This document shows, one piece after another, positions 25,253 through 35,800 of a stretch of DNA of 64,000 nt. Origin of the DNA: CAG-238 sp934277695 (lineage in GTDB: Bacteria; Bacillota; Clostridia; Peptostreptococcales; Anaerovoracaceae); assembly GCA_934277695.1 (NCBI GenBank), contig CAKQVG010000001.1, forward strand, positions 248,001 to 312,000, read 5' to 3'. Both the position numbers and the translations under genes were made by a program. Under the pieces are notes generated by a model that was not told where the DNA came from, did no database searches, and saw nothing but the letters and a program-made list of their open reading frames with translations. Every line of letters starts with the position of its first letter. Position 1 is the first letter of the stretch.

Positions 25253-28200
25253 TTATTTTGTCCAAGTTCTGCTTGCATATTTACACTGTTTCAGTGCTGT
25301 CTTTGCAACAAGTTTGCCGTTTTCATCGTAAACTCTCACCTGAACTTTGTAGAAGTACTTCGTGCCCTTCTTACCGCTTGTGTTTGTGTAAGAAGCGACT
25401 TTCTTCGTTACAGCAGCCTTATACGAAGCGGTCTTCTTCGTTGAGCGATAGAATCTGTATTTAACCGTGAATCCAAGGTCTTTCAGTTCCTTAATCGCTG
25501 CTTTCGTCTTCGCGTCGTTCTTAAGAACTGCTTTGACATTCTTCTTAGCAGTCTTGCTTGAACGAGCTGTGAGCTTCATGTCTTTTACGATGGATTTTGC
25601 TTTTTCAACCTTCGCTGCAGCATCATCCGCCGGTTCTTCGGCAGCCTTTTCAACTGCAATGGTTACTGTGGATCCGGTTGCCGCCGCTGACATGGCTTTC
25701 AGCTCTTCCTGCGTGTAAGTCTTGTCACCGAACGGTGTCTTGATTGTCAGTTTCGCGTTCGTATCTTTCACGATGGAATCGATGAAGCTCTTGTCGAGCG
25801 TTACATCCGCCTTCGCAGCATCCTTTACAGCATCCTTGGAAACAACCAAGATAATTTCATTTGACTTCTTTTCCTTCGCCTGCTTCAAGATTTCCTTCTG
25901 GTTGTCGGCAGAAACCTTAACATCCGCAACCTTTGTCTTCGTACCGTCAGCGTTCGTCTTTTCGGTTACTTTGACCTCGGTTGGTGCGGTGGTTGTGCCG
26001 GCCTTGGTGTCAGTTGTGACGTTTTTGACTTCTTCAGTCGTGCCGCCAGCACCGCCTACATCGCCTCCATAGTTTCTCGTGTAGACCCACTCAATGTAGT
26101 CTCCATCAGATACTTTGCACAATGAAGCCCCATAATTCGGGAATTCACCATTACATTTGTACATCCATCCGCTCTCACTACCCGCTGTAAATTCTCCCAT
26201 ATCCTCAATTTTTTCAACATAATAACTGTTGTATTTTGATGAAAATGTCGAATCTACTTTCAAGCCTGTCTTCAGCAAGAGTGAATATGCTGTTTCATTC
26301 GCGGAAATGCTGTATGCCGTTTTACTTAAATATGTTTTGCCTTTTGGATCAATAACCGATATATATGCTGTTGGAAGAGAGGTGCTTCCTTTTGCAGTTA
26401 CTTTTACCACTAGGTAGGGCTTTATAATATTTACATCCTTCTCAGTAGATGTACTCGTAGTATAATCTTGCACCGTTTCTTTCGATGTCCCTTTTGCCGT
26501 AAGGTAATATGTTCCTGCATTTGCAAACGATATTGTTGCTTTTCCGTTCGTATCGGTTTTGATAACAATATTGTCTTTCTCTACTTCCGTTAAGACACCA
26601 TCTGCTCCTACTGTGCATATTGAGACATTCGGCAAAACTTTTGAGGAACCACTTAAAATCCCCTCCCGAGTTTTTCCGCTTACCCATGCGTAGGTATAAC
26701 CGTGTAAAGTAAGTTCCTGGGACTCACCTGCAGTTAAAGCCAATTCATCAATCCATTTTCCATCTTTTGAAAAGAATGTATATTGGTCTGTATATCCGCC
26801 ATTTTTATCATAAAAGAAAAATTCAACTGTGGCATCGGATGTAACTTTTGCATCTGTTATCAAAGCTCCATTTCCAGTACTGTCGTCAATCGGCTGAATT
26901 CCGTCAACTGCAAACGAAAAGCCATCTGTGCTCTCAAAAGCTGATGTTATCCATCCTAAATTTGTGATAGTTAAATATTTATCTTTTTCTTCAGGTGTGA
27001 AATTTTTCCCATATTTTTTCAGATGAGCAGTAACCAGTACATCCATTACAGAAATACCGTCAATTACATTGTCTGGATATCCATATGCCTCTGCTATATT
27101 ACTATCAATTTCTATGTTTTTATACTGCGCTATAAATGCTTCTTCTTTTTGAGCCAACACATTAACTGTGCATTTTTCAAGCTCGTTTAGTGATTTTTTT
27201 GATATCGTTACATTATAGTCTGATGAATCATTGCCATTTTCAGCTTTTACTGTAATTTTTACTTTCGCAGTATCCTTTCCGTCCGCAAAATAAACAGGAT
27301 AACGCTTCACACCACCTGTAACTGCAGATGTAATTTCTTTTGTATCTTCATTGTATTTTCCTGATTTCACATTTTTAACAGCATATACATTAATTGTTGC
27401 ATTTTCATCTTCGGAAGCTGGCCATAAATTAATGAATGTTTTGCTTGAATCTACTCCGGCAACAATATAATCATATTGCGTTCCAACAAATTCTTTATTC
27501 AAATCTAAAGTGTTTGAACTACCAGGTTTACTGTTGTTATTAGTTGCTGCTAAAGAACCCAATCTTGAAATATTGCTTTCGAATCTAATATTAACAGTAT
27601 AATTCTTTTTACCTCCCGGCACTTGAATTGTTTGCATTACTGCTTGATTTTTTAACGGAACAGTAATATCTTTTTCAGTGTCATCGCCTAAAACTTTATA
27701 TACAAGTTTCACGCTTTCTGTTCCTACAGGTACTACAAGTGTATATTCAAATTTATTCGTCCGAAAGCTTTCAGTAAAAGTCGTTGCCGTTTCCTGCGAA
27801 CCCTTAAATGCTGTAAGCTCAGTAAGATAGGAATCGTTCTTTGCAACTGCAATCAATATCCCACTGTCGTTTACAAAATATATGATTCCGTCTTCACCGA
27901 GAAGTGGATTACTTGCCATGTAATTGCTTCCATACTCTTCTGTAATCCCCCCTATGTCGAATGCATTCACCTGATTTTGTCTGTTAGAATCAACAAACCC
28001 AATTATGCTTCCTGGCGAAGCATAATACGAAACATACCCTCTTACACTTCCATCATTCTGTGGAACTAACTGAACAGTATATCCTTTTTGAAGCGTTGAT
28101 TGCTTATATGTGCCCAACGGTATTGTATAAATACTTGACAAGTCATTAGCGTTTAATACCGCAGTAACTGCTTTGGTTCCATCGCTTGTTGTTCCGGAAA

Positions 28201-29182
28201 CATAAAGCCTATCCCCATGTAACACAGGTGTACTAACACTTCCCGTTGCTGTAGTGCAAATTTTAGTGCTTGTACCCACGCCAAATTTGAATGCATTTTC
28301 TTCGATACTATACGGTACCTTAAATATCATGCCGTCATTTCTTGAAAAGTATATATTGTTATTTGCAATCAAAATTCCACTACGAATTCCAAAAGTATTT
28401 CTATTTTCCTCAGTATTTGTGTCGTAAGTTGCCGCAATAGTGCCATTTTCCTTGTTAAAAGCATATACAACGCTTCCTTCACTCCCAAAGATTACATAAT
28501 TATCAATTACTGTGGCACTTGCCCAATAGGAACCAGAATAATTTTTCTCTTTTGAATTGTATGAAGCTACTGTTACTTCCCATTTCCCAGGCATAAGACC
28601 CTGCTCATTTAAAGCTGAATTTGTGTCAATAGCAAAGAAAGAGCCTTTTTTGTCAACTTCTCCACTCTCTCCTACTGTCCCAGAGACGTTTAGTGTTGCT
28701 CCATATAATATTCCGTCTACATATTTTAAAGGGGTGTTTCCTTGTTGACCTCCAAAGCTTATTGATGTCCACAAGCAGTTTAATTCCTGATCAAAGCACT
28801 TCACTTTCGTACCGGATTGGATATATAATTTTCCATCACCTTTTTCGATATGATAGTCAAAGGTATTTGCTTTGCTCACGCTTTCTGTGCTTATTGCAAT
28901 AATCTGCCCTGTATTTTTATCTATCTTTTGTAGTTGGTCATTTGCTACTACAAATAGATATTCTCCAAATTCCACTGGAGATGTCGAAGGGTTCCACGAA
29001 CTAGATATTTTAGTTGCCCACTTTACATAACTTTGTTCCAAATTTGAAGGGGGTTCTTCTATAGTCTCAGCTGCTGAGCTGCCCTCCGCCGCAAACGCCA
29101 TGCTCGGCATCATTGTGAACACCATCATCACTGCAATGAGGATGACCAGTATTCTTGAGAAATAACTGTTGTTTGTCTTCAT
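25253..29182 (-). CDS. Large exported protein: PQQ-like propeller, DUF4430 and C-terminal module
   Basis: A 1309-residue secreted or surface protein. A signal peptide (ILVILIAVMMVFTMMPSMAFAAEG) is followed by a PQQ-like beta-propeller region near 45-480 (KIDKNTGQII, AFNKENGTIAATYDT, GDRLYVSGTT). Beta-rich cadherin-like repeats follow near 490-700. A DUF4430 (transcobalamin C-terminal-like) domain lies near 970-1060 (AYSLLLKTGL, GSESGWMYKCNGEFPNYGAS). The last 250 residues (charged helix, then FTVKYRFYRST and KGTKYFYKVQVRVYDENGK) recur almost unchanged in the gene at 29755. A cobalamin-riboswitch-like leader precedes it, so a role in corrinoid capture is inferred. No sortase motif is seen. Confidence 0.82.
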   Translation of the reverse strand: MKTNNSYFSRILVILIAVMMVFTMMPSMAFAAEGSSAAETIEEPPSNLEQSYVKWATKISSSWNPSTSPVEFGEYLFVVANDQLQKIDKNTGQIIAISTESVSKANTFDYHIEKGDGKLYIQSGTKVKCFDQELNCLWTSISFGGQQGNTPLKYVDGILYGATLNVSGTVGESGEVDKKGSFFAIDTNSALNEQGLMPGKWEVTVASYNSKEKNYSGSYWASATVIDNYVIFGSEGSVVYAFNKENGTIAATYDTNTEENRNTFGIRSGILIANNNIYFSRNDGMIFKVPYSIEENAFKFGVGTSTKICTTATGSVSTPVLHGDRLYVSGTTSDGTKAVTAVLNANDLSSIYTIPLGTYKQSTLQKGYTVQLVPQNDGSVRGYVSYYASPGSIIGFVDSNRQNQVNAFDIGGITEEYGSNYMASNPLLGEDGIIYFVNDSGILIAVAKNDSYLTELTAFKGSQETATTFTESFRTNKFEYTLVVPVGTESVKLVYKVLGDDTEKDITVPLKNQAVMQTIQVPGGKKNYTVNIRFESNISRLGSLAATNNNSKPGSSNTLDLNKEFVGTQYDYIVAGVDSSKTFINLWPASEDENATINVYAVKNVKSGKYNEDTKEITSAVTGGVKRYPVYFADGKDTAKVKITVKAENGNDSSDYNVTISKKSLNELEKCTVNVLAQKEEAFIAQYKNIEIDSNIAEAYGYPDNVIDGISVMDVLVTAHLKKYGKNFTPEEKDKYLTITNLGWITSAFESTDGFSFAVDGIQPIDDSTGNGALITDAKVTSDATVEFFFYDKNGGYTDQYTFFSKDGKWIDELALTAGESQELTLHGYTYAWVSGKTREGILSGSSKVLPNVSICTVGADGVLTEVEKDNIVIKTDTNGKATISFANAGTYYLTAKGTSKETVQDYTTSTSTEKDVNIIKPYLVVKVTAKGSTSLPTAYISVIDPKGKTYLSKTAYSISANETAYSLLLKTGLKVDSTFSSKYNSYYVEKIEDMGEFTAGSESGWMYKCNGEFPNYGASLCKVSDGDYIEWVYTRNYGGDVGGAGGTTEEVKNVTTDTKAGTTTAPTEVKVTEKTNADGTKTKVADVKVSADNQKEILKQAKEKKSNEIILVVSKDAVKDAAKADVTLDKSFIDSIVKDTNAKLTIKTPFGDKTYTQEELKAMSAAATGSTVTIAVEKAAEEPADDAAAKVEKAKSIVKDMKLTARSSKTAKKNVKAVLKNDAKTKAAIKELKDLGFTVKYRFYRSTKKTASYKAAVTKKVASYTNTSGKKGTKYFYKVQVRVYDENGKLVAKTALKQCKYASRTWTK

Positions 29183-29253
29183 TTTCTGTCTCCTTTCTTA
29201 TGAAAAACTATTCTATATCTGTAAAATTCAAATTTCGAAAGCTATTTACCGCC

Positions 29254-29281
29254 GGCGGCACTGCACCGAAGCAGTACCGCC
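29254..29281 (-). other. Conserved hairpin upstream of the coding start, copy A
   Basis: GGCGGTACTGC pairs with GCAGTGCCGCC (11 bp, one wobble) on the minus strand, about 70 bases before the ATG. A hairpin of the same position relative to the terminators and similar sequence lies at 38458-38485. Confidence 0.6.
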
Positions 29282-29296
29282 TATATGTGTGGATGA

Positions 29297-29328
29297 AAAG
29301 AAAAACAGACTGTCTTGCGACAGTCTGT
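29297..29328 (-). terminator. Leader terminator T2, copy A
   Basis: ACAGACTGTC and GACAGTCTGT form a perfect 10-bp stem with a GCAA loop (minus strand), followed by TTTTTCTTTTC. It lies between the riboswitch and the gene. Confidence 0.85.
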
Positions 29329-29342
29329 GAGTTAATCAATGT

Positions 29343-29378
29343 AAAAAGGCTTGCCCTTCATCGGGTTTTCTTGCCTTT
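29343..29378 (-). terminator. Leader terminator T1, copy A
   Basis: AAAGGC and GCCTTT flank a CCC/GGG inner stem, followed by TTTTTAC on the minus strand. It is the first of two terminators in tandem. Confidence 0.75.
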
Positions 29379-29482
29379 CAGTCTAAAAAGTGCCACCGTC
29401 GAACGCCCCTGCCGCTCTAGCAGGAAAATCCTTGTGCCAAGTTTACCTTTCTATCAGATGCTCACTCTGCCTCAGAAAATTC
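29379..29482 (-). promoter_or_regulatory. Second conserved leader RNA region, copy A
   Basis: Between the aptamer and T1 lies about 100 bases strongly conserved with 38581-38683. Shared blocks include GAGGCAGAGTGAGCATC, AAAGGTAAAC, the AGAGCGGCAGGG segment, CGTTCG and CGGTGGCACTTTTTAGAC (minus strand). I do not recognise it. It could be the expression platform of the riboswitch or a second aptamer. Confidence 0.5.
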
Positions 29483-29487
29483 ATACA

Positions 29488-29632
29488 TCTAAGCAATAAC
29501 TCGTCTCCCGACTCGTCACATCGCAATTTTTCACGAAAATCACCAAACATGTGCATCACGGTTACTGAGAAACAGTCGGAGAATCTCACTCCACTTCCGT
29601 TAGTTATCCTTATAAACTGCGTATTCAGTTGT
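29488..29632 (-). promoter_or_regulatory. Cobalamin riboswitch (class II-like), copy A
   Basis: On the minus strand GATAACTAACGGAAGTGG, AGTGAGATTCTCC and the CTCAGTAACCGTGATG block match the cobalamin core. A B12-box-like GAGTCGGGAGACGAGTT follows at 29497-29516. The long P7-P11 arm of class I riboswitches is missing, as in the compact class II. It should lower expression of the surface protein when corrinoid is plentiful. Boundaries are approximate. Confidence 0.75.
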
Positions 29633-29655
29633 TCCGATTTCTCGGCTACACCACC

Positions 29656-29684
29656 ATATTATCACCTGACGCATATAAATGCAA
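29656..29684 (-). promoter_or_regulatory. Promoter of riboswitch unit A
   Basis: TTGCAT (29679-29684), 17 bp and TAATAT (29656-29661), about 25 bp before the aptamer. Confidence 0.65.
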
Positions 29685-29702
29685 GTGTTTTTTGCTCGGA
29701 CA

Positions 29703-29738
29703 AAAAGGCAAAAAGGCCACCGTTTCCGATGACCTTTT
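29703..29738 (-). terminator. Terminator after the split surface-protein gene
   Basis: AAAAGGTCATCG and CGGTGGCCTTTT form a 12-bp stem with two wobbles and a GAAA loop, followed by TTTGCCTTTTTG on the minus strand. Confidence 0.85.
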
Positions 29739-29754
29739 CGTTGGTATTTATCAC

Positions 29755-32700
29755 TTATTTAGACCAGGTTCTTGCAGCATACTTGCACTGTTTGAGTGCA
29801 GTCTTTGCAATGAGTTTGCCGTTTTCATCGTAAACTCTCACCTGAACTTTGTAGAAGTACTTCGTACCCTTTTTACCGCTTGTGTTCGTGTAGACTGCAG
29901 TATTCTTTGTAACTGTCGACTTATACGAAGCGGATTCCTTCGTCGAGCGATAGAATCTGTACTTAACCGTGAAGCCAAGGTCTTTCAGTTCCTTGATGGA
30001 GGCCTTGACCTTTGCATCGCTCTTCAGAACTGCTTTGATGTTCCTCTTCGCGGTCTTGCTCGAGCGAGCCACAAGCTTCATATCCTTAACGATCGACTTC
30101 GCTTTTGCAATGTTTGCCGCGTCGTCCGCAGGTTCTTCGGCCTTTTCGATTGCAACGGTTATCGTTTGACCGACTGCCGCTTCGGACAGTGCTTTCAGCT
30201 CTTCCTGCGTGTAAGTCTTGTCGCCGAACGGTGTCTTGATTGTCAGTTTCGCGTCGGTGTCTTTTACGATGGAGTCGATGAAGTTCTTATCAAGCGTTAC
30301 ATCAGCCTTCGTCGCATCCTTCACAGCATCTTTGGAAACGTTCAAAATGATTTCTTGTGACTTGTTTTCCTTCGCCTGCTTCAGGATTTCCTTCTGATTT
30401 TCTGCGGAAACTTTGCCCTCGGCAACTTTTTCCTTCGTGCCGTCAGCATTTGTCTTTTCGGTTACTGTGACTTCGGTCTTTGATTCCGTGACAGCCTCTC
30501 CCGGTTTTCCGTTTGTCACGACATCCTTGTTATCTTCTTCACCGATCCATCCGCCTATTCCCGGTTCCGTTGTATAGTCTGAAGTATAGTACAGAACTAT
30601 TTTGTCATTGTTGCTCAGATAGTATGAGCCCATATACACATTCGGAAGTTTTCCGTTTACGGTATACAGCCATCCGCTGTCTACCGTATCTTTTTCTGCA
30701 AGCGTTACATTGTTTACATCTGTAACTGAGGCGATATAATCGCCGAAGTTCTCATACTTGTATCCCGACTTCGTCAGTGCGCTGCTGACTGCATCCCACG
30801 CTGTCGCGTTCAGGCTGAGTCCGCTGATTACAATGCCTGATGTTGATTTGAAGTTCTTCACATTCTTTCCGTCTACAGAAACGGTGACTGACATGGTCGT
30901 CGGCTGTGGATTCGGATTCTGACCCTTTTCGCCCTTCACCGTCACTGTAACCGATATCGGCTGCTTGTAGAACTGCTTAAATTTAATGTATTTTTCGTTT
31001 GTATTGAACTTTTCCCAATACTTGCTCATCTCAGTGTGGGTAAACACACTGTCGATGGTAACCTGTGTGTCATATTCAGGCTTCGTAACCTGCAGCGTCT
31101 CCGAGGCGATTACATTCTGATAGCTTGTTCGGAACTCTCTCCACGGCTGGCTGTGCATAGCATCATATCCCGGAAGATCATCAACATCGATTCCTCCGAA
31201 TGTAATGTTCACGGCACCACGAATATATTCTACGCTTCCGTCCGCATTTTTCAGAATTTCTTCAAATGGTGTTAAATTACTTGTTATATTGTTCTTGTCC
31301 GAGTTTTCGCCTTTGATGCCGTTCCAATAAACGTCCTCGTTGCAGACATGTTTCATCCACGCAGCTGCATCGTCAATTTCCTGTTGCGTGAGCGGAAGAA
31401 TTCTCATCTCAAAGGTATGCTGTGCGAGAACATTCTTCGTTCTGCGGTCTGTGATTGTAACCATATAGTTTACAGTTACCGGCGACTCGCCCGGAAGCGG
31501 TCTGTAAACAATTGCGTGGTAGCCGTTGAATTCCAATACATCCGTATTGCTGCTCGTCACTGTTACATGCTGGTTATAGCTGTTCGACATGATGCCGTTC
31601 TCCTCAAGAACCGAAGGTCTCGGCATCTGCAAATCACTCGTAACCTTTGTAAGCTCAACCGTTTGCGCTTTGTTGACAAAATCTCTGATAAGCCCCGGAT
31701 ATTTATTAACCAAAGCTTCTTTCATCTCAGCTTTTTCTTCTTCGGTGCCCTTCGCGATTGTCACATCAAAGAATTTAAAGCTTACTGCCGGTTCTGTTGC
31801 CGCACCTTGCGATGTCATTTCCTGCACAGTATAGTCATCCCAGAAGTTAAAGGTTGCTGTCGCGCGTAAAGTAATGTCCTTGTCGTTATTCGTCGGTCTC
31901 TGCAAAATACCGGTTGCCGTACCGTCGCCGTTGTCTTCCGCATAAATATACTGCGCGTCTTCCGTCTTAACCGTTGTCCATGATATCTTCGCATACGAAT
32001 ACTTCGATAAGATCTTCGGAAGAATCAGGTTTTGGTTGATTGTTCCGGATACTGCTGTATGCGTCCATCCGTCCACCATTTTATCTTCGGCGGCATTCGT
32101 ATTCTCACCCTTGATGGCATCCCACGTAATGTCTTTGAGAACTTTATCCAGCATATCATTTACATGGAAAACATCCCAGCCGACATGCACGCGCATCGTC
32201 ACTTCTTTTTCTTCTCCGTCAAGGCTGAGTTTGAAATGCACATCGTTGTAAATAGCCGCCGTCGTGCTGAATCCGGACGTCCCTTGATAATAGCTTGTGA
32301 TAGTCCCGTCTTTGCTGATATAGTCTATGCCGTCTTGCGGTATAGATTTTGTGCCGACCGAAACGAGAGAAACCTCAATGCCTTCTTGCTGGTCGACATA
32401 GCCTTTCACCGGATAGCCTTCTCTGTCCAGATACTGCTGCATAGCCTGCACGATATTCGTATGGTCGTACATCTGCATCGGCTGTATGAAAGCTCGTGAA
32501 TTGTTAATCCTGTCTGCAATTTGCTTGAGCGTCTCTTCTGCTGCTCCGCCCGCCGATGTAAGCAGAATCTTAAATGTTCTGTCTTTGCTTATGTTGTTGT
32601 TTGTAACGGTCGCGGTTAAAATAACCGTCTTGTTTTCGCCTGTCGGTCTCGTAACCACGGCTGTGCCGCTGCTTATTGTGATATTTTCAGCATCGCTGCT

Positions 32701-32826
32701 CCACACAATGGTGCTGTTTTTTTCACCGGCTGTCGGCAAAACGAGTGCCTCGCAGCTATCAGGCAGGCGATATACGCCGCCTGCGTCCGGGGACAATGTG
32801 CCGTCATTCGTGATGTCGATACCTAC
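29755..32826 (-). CDS. 3' part of the split surface-protein gene: DUF4430 and C-terminal module
   Basis: This frame continues the gene at 32823 after a -1 shift at AAAAAG (32826-32831). It has no ribosome site, no good start and no signal peptide; the sequence runs on as VGIDITNDGTLSPDAGG in the new frame. It encodes about 1024 residues of repeated immunoglobulin-like segments (SSDAENITISSGTAVV, SSNTDVLEFNGYHAIVY), a DUF4430 domain near 735-850 (LNATAWDAVSSALTKSGY, VDSGWLYTVNGKLPNVYMGS) and the same C-terminal module as the gene at 25253, ending KQCKYAARTWSK. It is made only by frameshifting, by A-tract slippage, or if the assembly lost an A; otherwise it is a pseudogene. Confidence 0.7.
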   Translation of the reverse strand, partial: VGIDITNDGTLSPDAGGVYRLPDSCEALVLPTAGEKNSTIVWSSDAENITISSGTAVVTRPTGENKTVILTATVTNNNISKDRTFKILLTSAGGAAEETLKQIADRINNSRAFIQPMQMYDHTNIVQAMQQYLDREGYPVKGYVDQQEGIEVSLVSVGTKSIPQDGIDYISKDGTITSYYQGTSGFSTTAAIYNDVHFKLSLDGEEKEVTMRVHVGWDVFHVNDMLDKVLKDITWDAIKGENTNAAEDKMVDGWTHTAVSGTINQNLILPKILSKYSYAKISWTTVKTEDAQYIYAEDNGDGTATGILQRPTNNDKDITLRATATFNFWDDYTVQEMTSQGAATEPAVSFKFFDVTIAKGTEEEKAEMKEALVNKYPGLIRDFVNKAQTVELTKVTSDLQMPRPSVLEENGIMSNSYNQHVTVTSSNTDVLEFNGYHAIVYRPLPGESPVTVNYMVTITDRRTKNVLAQHTFEMRILPLTQQEIDDAAAWMKHVCNEDVYWNGIKGENSDKNNITSNLTPFEEILKNADGSVEYIRGAVNITFGGIDVDDLPGYDAMHSQPWREFRTSYQNVIASETLQVTKPEYDTQVTIDSVFTHTEMSKYWEKFNTNEKYIKFKQFYKQPISVTVTVKGEKGQNPNPQPTTMSVTVSVDGKNVKNFKSTSGIVISGLSLNATAWDAVSSALTKSGYKYENFGDYIASVTDVNNVTLAEKDTVDSGWLYTVNGKLPNVYMGSYYLSNNDKIVLYYTSDYTTEPGIGGWIGEEDNKDVVTNGKPGEAVTESKTEVTVTEKTNADGTKEKVAEGKVSAENQKEILKQAKENKSQEIILNVSKDAVKDATKADVTLDKNFIDSIVKDTDAKLTIKTPFGDKTYTQEELKALSEAAVGQTITVAIEKAEEPADDAANIAKAKSIVKDMKLVARSSKTAKRNIKAVLKSDAKVKASIKELKDLGFTVKYRFYRSTKESASYKSTVTKNTAVYTNTSGKKGTKYFYKVQVRVYDENGKLIAKTALKQCKYAARTWSK

Positions 32827-35800
32827 TTTTTGAAAATATCATCCCAAGTAAGCGTATCATCTTCGTAAAATGCCTGCCATCCCTCAAGGGTATCATCGTC
32901 TGTAAATACTTTCTTTTCTGCTTCCAATGCGTCAGCTCTCGTCTTATCTTTGAGGACGATGGCTTTCATGTCCGCTAAAGCATTCTGCTCGAACTGCGGA
33001 ACTTTTGGCTCTGTTCCTCCCTGCCATTGCAGCACAGGGAATCCATTGTTGATGTCGCCTTTGCTGTCCTGATTGTATGCAGCACCTAAAGTGTAAGCGA
33101 ATAAAGCTTCACGCATCTCATCAGCTGTCTTTTCCTGAATGTTGACACCGGTCTTTGCGCTGTTTGTCGCAATCGTATTCGCACAAAGGTTTGTAAGCAC
33201 ATAGGTATTTTCTACCGTGCCACTGTTGATGCCGATGACGCTGCCGATACCTGTCTCCGGTCCGGTTACCGCACCGATGGTGTAGGAGTTTTTCAAGACA
33301 GCAGAGCTTTTTAATTCTCCCACGAGACCGCCGATGGCTTTGTTTCCGGCTTTGTTCGGATTGGATGAAATACTGCCTGTAAAGTAGCAATTTTCAATTG
33401 CACCATATGTATATCCGGCAATACCGCCAAGGTTCAGTGTCAGATTGTATCCATTGCTGGTGTTTGCAATTCCCGCATGACTCACACAGTTTTTTATGAT
33501 GTTTCCGGTCATTGCGCGGCCTACAATACCTGCCGCACTGTTGCCGGAGTAAGTATTTGTAATTGTTCCGCTGAACAGGCAATTCTCAATTGTTCCTCTG
33601 CTTGTGTTCGCAATGCCACCAAGGTGGGAAGTGCCGATAATCTTGCCGAAAACATTCAGATTTTTCACTTTTCCGTTCGGAGCAATGCAATCAAGCAAGC
33701 CTCCCTTTCCGGAAAGACCGATAATGCTGTATCCGTATCCGTCTAACGTTCCCGCAAAGCCGGAATTGTCATTCTTATAGTCGTATGCACCGAAGCTTGT
33801 CCATTCTTTATCATTAAGATTAATGTTTTGGGTGAGTTCGCCGTTTATTGCAGCATCTTCACTTACTTTCGCTGCAAACCATGCCAGTTCCGCAGCACTG
33901 CTTATTTGATAAACGCCATTCGTAAGCGTCGGCTTTTTAGTCGTAATTCCGTCCCAAGCATCCCCTGCCGCTGCAAGCGTGACTTCAATTTTTTTTGCTC
34001 CATCCGCTGTGAAATATCCGCTCTTGCTTACATATCCGCCAGCACTCACCTCGTAGGAATATTTCTCGTTTGCCGGCAGGCTGTAGCTGCTTGCATTTCC
34101 GTCAAGTGCCGACATCGTTTCTCCAGCCTCGTTCTTTACGACAATTGCTGCACCTGACGGTGTAACTTGGAACGAAACAGCATGACGCGCAGTCTCCGTC
34201 ATAGAAACCGTAACTGTCTTTGTTTCTTCCTCTCCTGCAATTGTCAAAGCCTGATTTGTAGCCGGCATATATCCGAAAGCTGTAACCGAATAGCTGTAAT
34301 TTCCGACCTCCAAAAGATAGCTGCCGTCTACAGGCGCAATTACATTGTCACCGTTTTTCACGGAAATTACCGCATTATTCGGCACTCCTTCAAAGCTTAC
34401 TTCCGTAAGCGGCGCAGCTGTGAAATCTTTGAGCCGGACAAAATCTTTGTCGTTCTTTGACATGGCATAATCATTCACATAACATTTGTATGTCAGTGTG
34501 ATGACATCTTCGGCTTTTGCTGAAACGCTATAGTCCTTCCAATTTTCGCTAACTTCCTCAATTTCGGCAATCTGCTTTCCATTTCGCTCTATGATTAAGC
34601 CATAATTGCTGCCGGTTGATATGCTTCCTTCTTCGGAAACCATATATTTAAAATTCAGCTTCGTTGATTTTTGGAAGGTAAATGTAATGCTGCTCGTTGT
34701 ACCATCAGAAGTATTTGATGACTGCAAATACTTAATCGCGCCTTCCTTTACAGGTCTAAATTTATAGTAGTTCGTACTGTTTTTAACAGTCGCTCTTTCG
34801 TTAAACTCTGTGAAAAAGTCCTCAAAAGTCAATGTCTTTTCGAGCGCAATCGGAACTTCAACTGCAGCTGCGACAACTTCAAACGTTCCGGATTCGGTTT
34901 CGCAGCCTGTACAGGTCACAGTATAGGTATACCTTCCTGCCGGAAGTTCGCAGCTGTAATTGCCGCCTGTAAGTGTGGCTTTTACTGCATCTTCGTACTT
35001 CACGGTCACGGCTGCATCTGCTTCGATACCGTCCGGTTTTGTAACCGTGAAGGTAATCAACTGTTTCGCTTCCTGCTCCATAGTAACGGTCTGTGTCTTG
35101 CTGCCGCTTGTTACATCGGATTCCAAAACTTCAAGTGCAGCATCTTCTATTGCACGATAACCAAATGCAGTAACGCTGTAGGTATATCTGCCCTTTTCAA
35201 GCAAGTAGCTTCCATCTTTCTCGGCATCCACAATCTTTCCGTCCTGCTTAACCGTGATGACTGCGCCCTCCGGTGCGTCTGTAAATGTCAGCGCGGTAAG
35301 CGGAGTAACCGTGAAGTTTTTCAAACGGATACAATACTCGTAAGGAGCGCTGTCATAGTAACTCTTATAGTAGGCATAGGCTATCGCAATTTTGTCTTGT
35401 GCTGTCACCTTGACAGAAACATTTTCCCAATCTGAACTTTCGCCATACTTCTTTGCGAATTGTACACCATTCTTTTTCAACAAAAGTCCATAATTGGAGT
35501 AGCTCGAATCTGAACCATAAGTAGAATACCATGCATCAAAACTTATTTTTGCCGGGGCTTTTGCCTCTAATGTCAGTGTTGACGTGGTTGTCGAACCATA
35601 GCCTGAGCTTGGGCCCTTATTCGTTGATTCCAAATAATTATCACTGCCGCCTGTTGCTTCGCCTTTCACAGCTTTGAATGGGTATGTTGCGTCATTTGTT
35701 GCCGTCAGCCTATCTGAAATCCCGTCAAAGAAATCACTGAATACAAGTTTTCTTATAAGTGTGATGTTTTTCGTCACATCAGATCCTTCAATCGTAAAGC

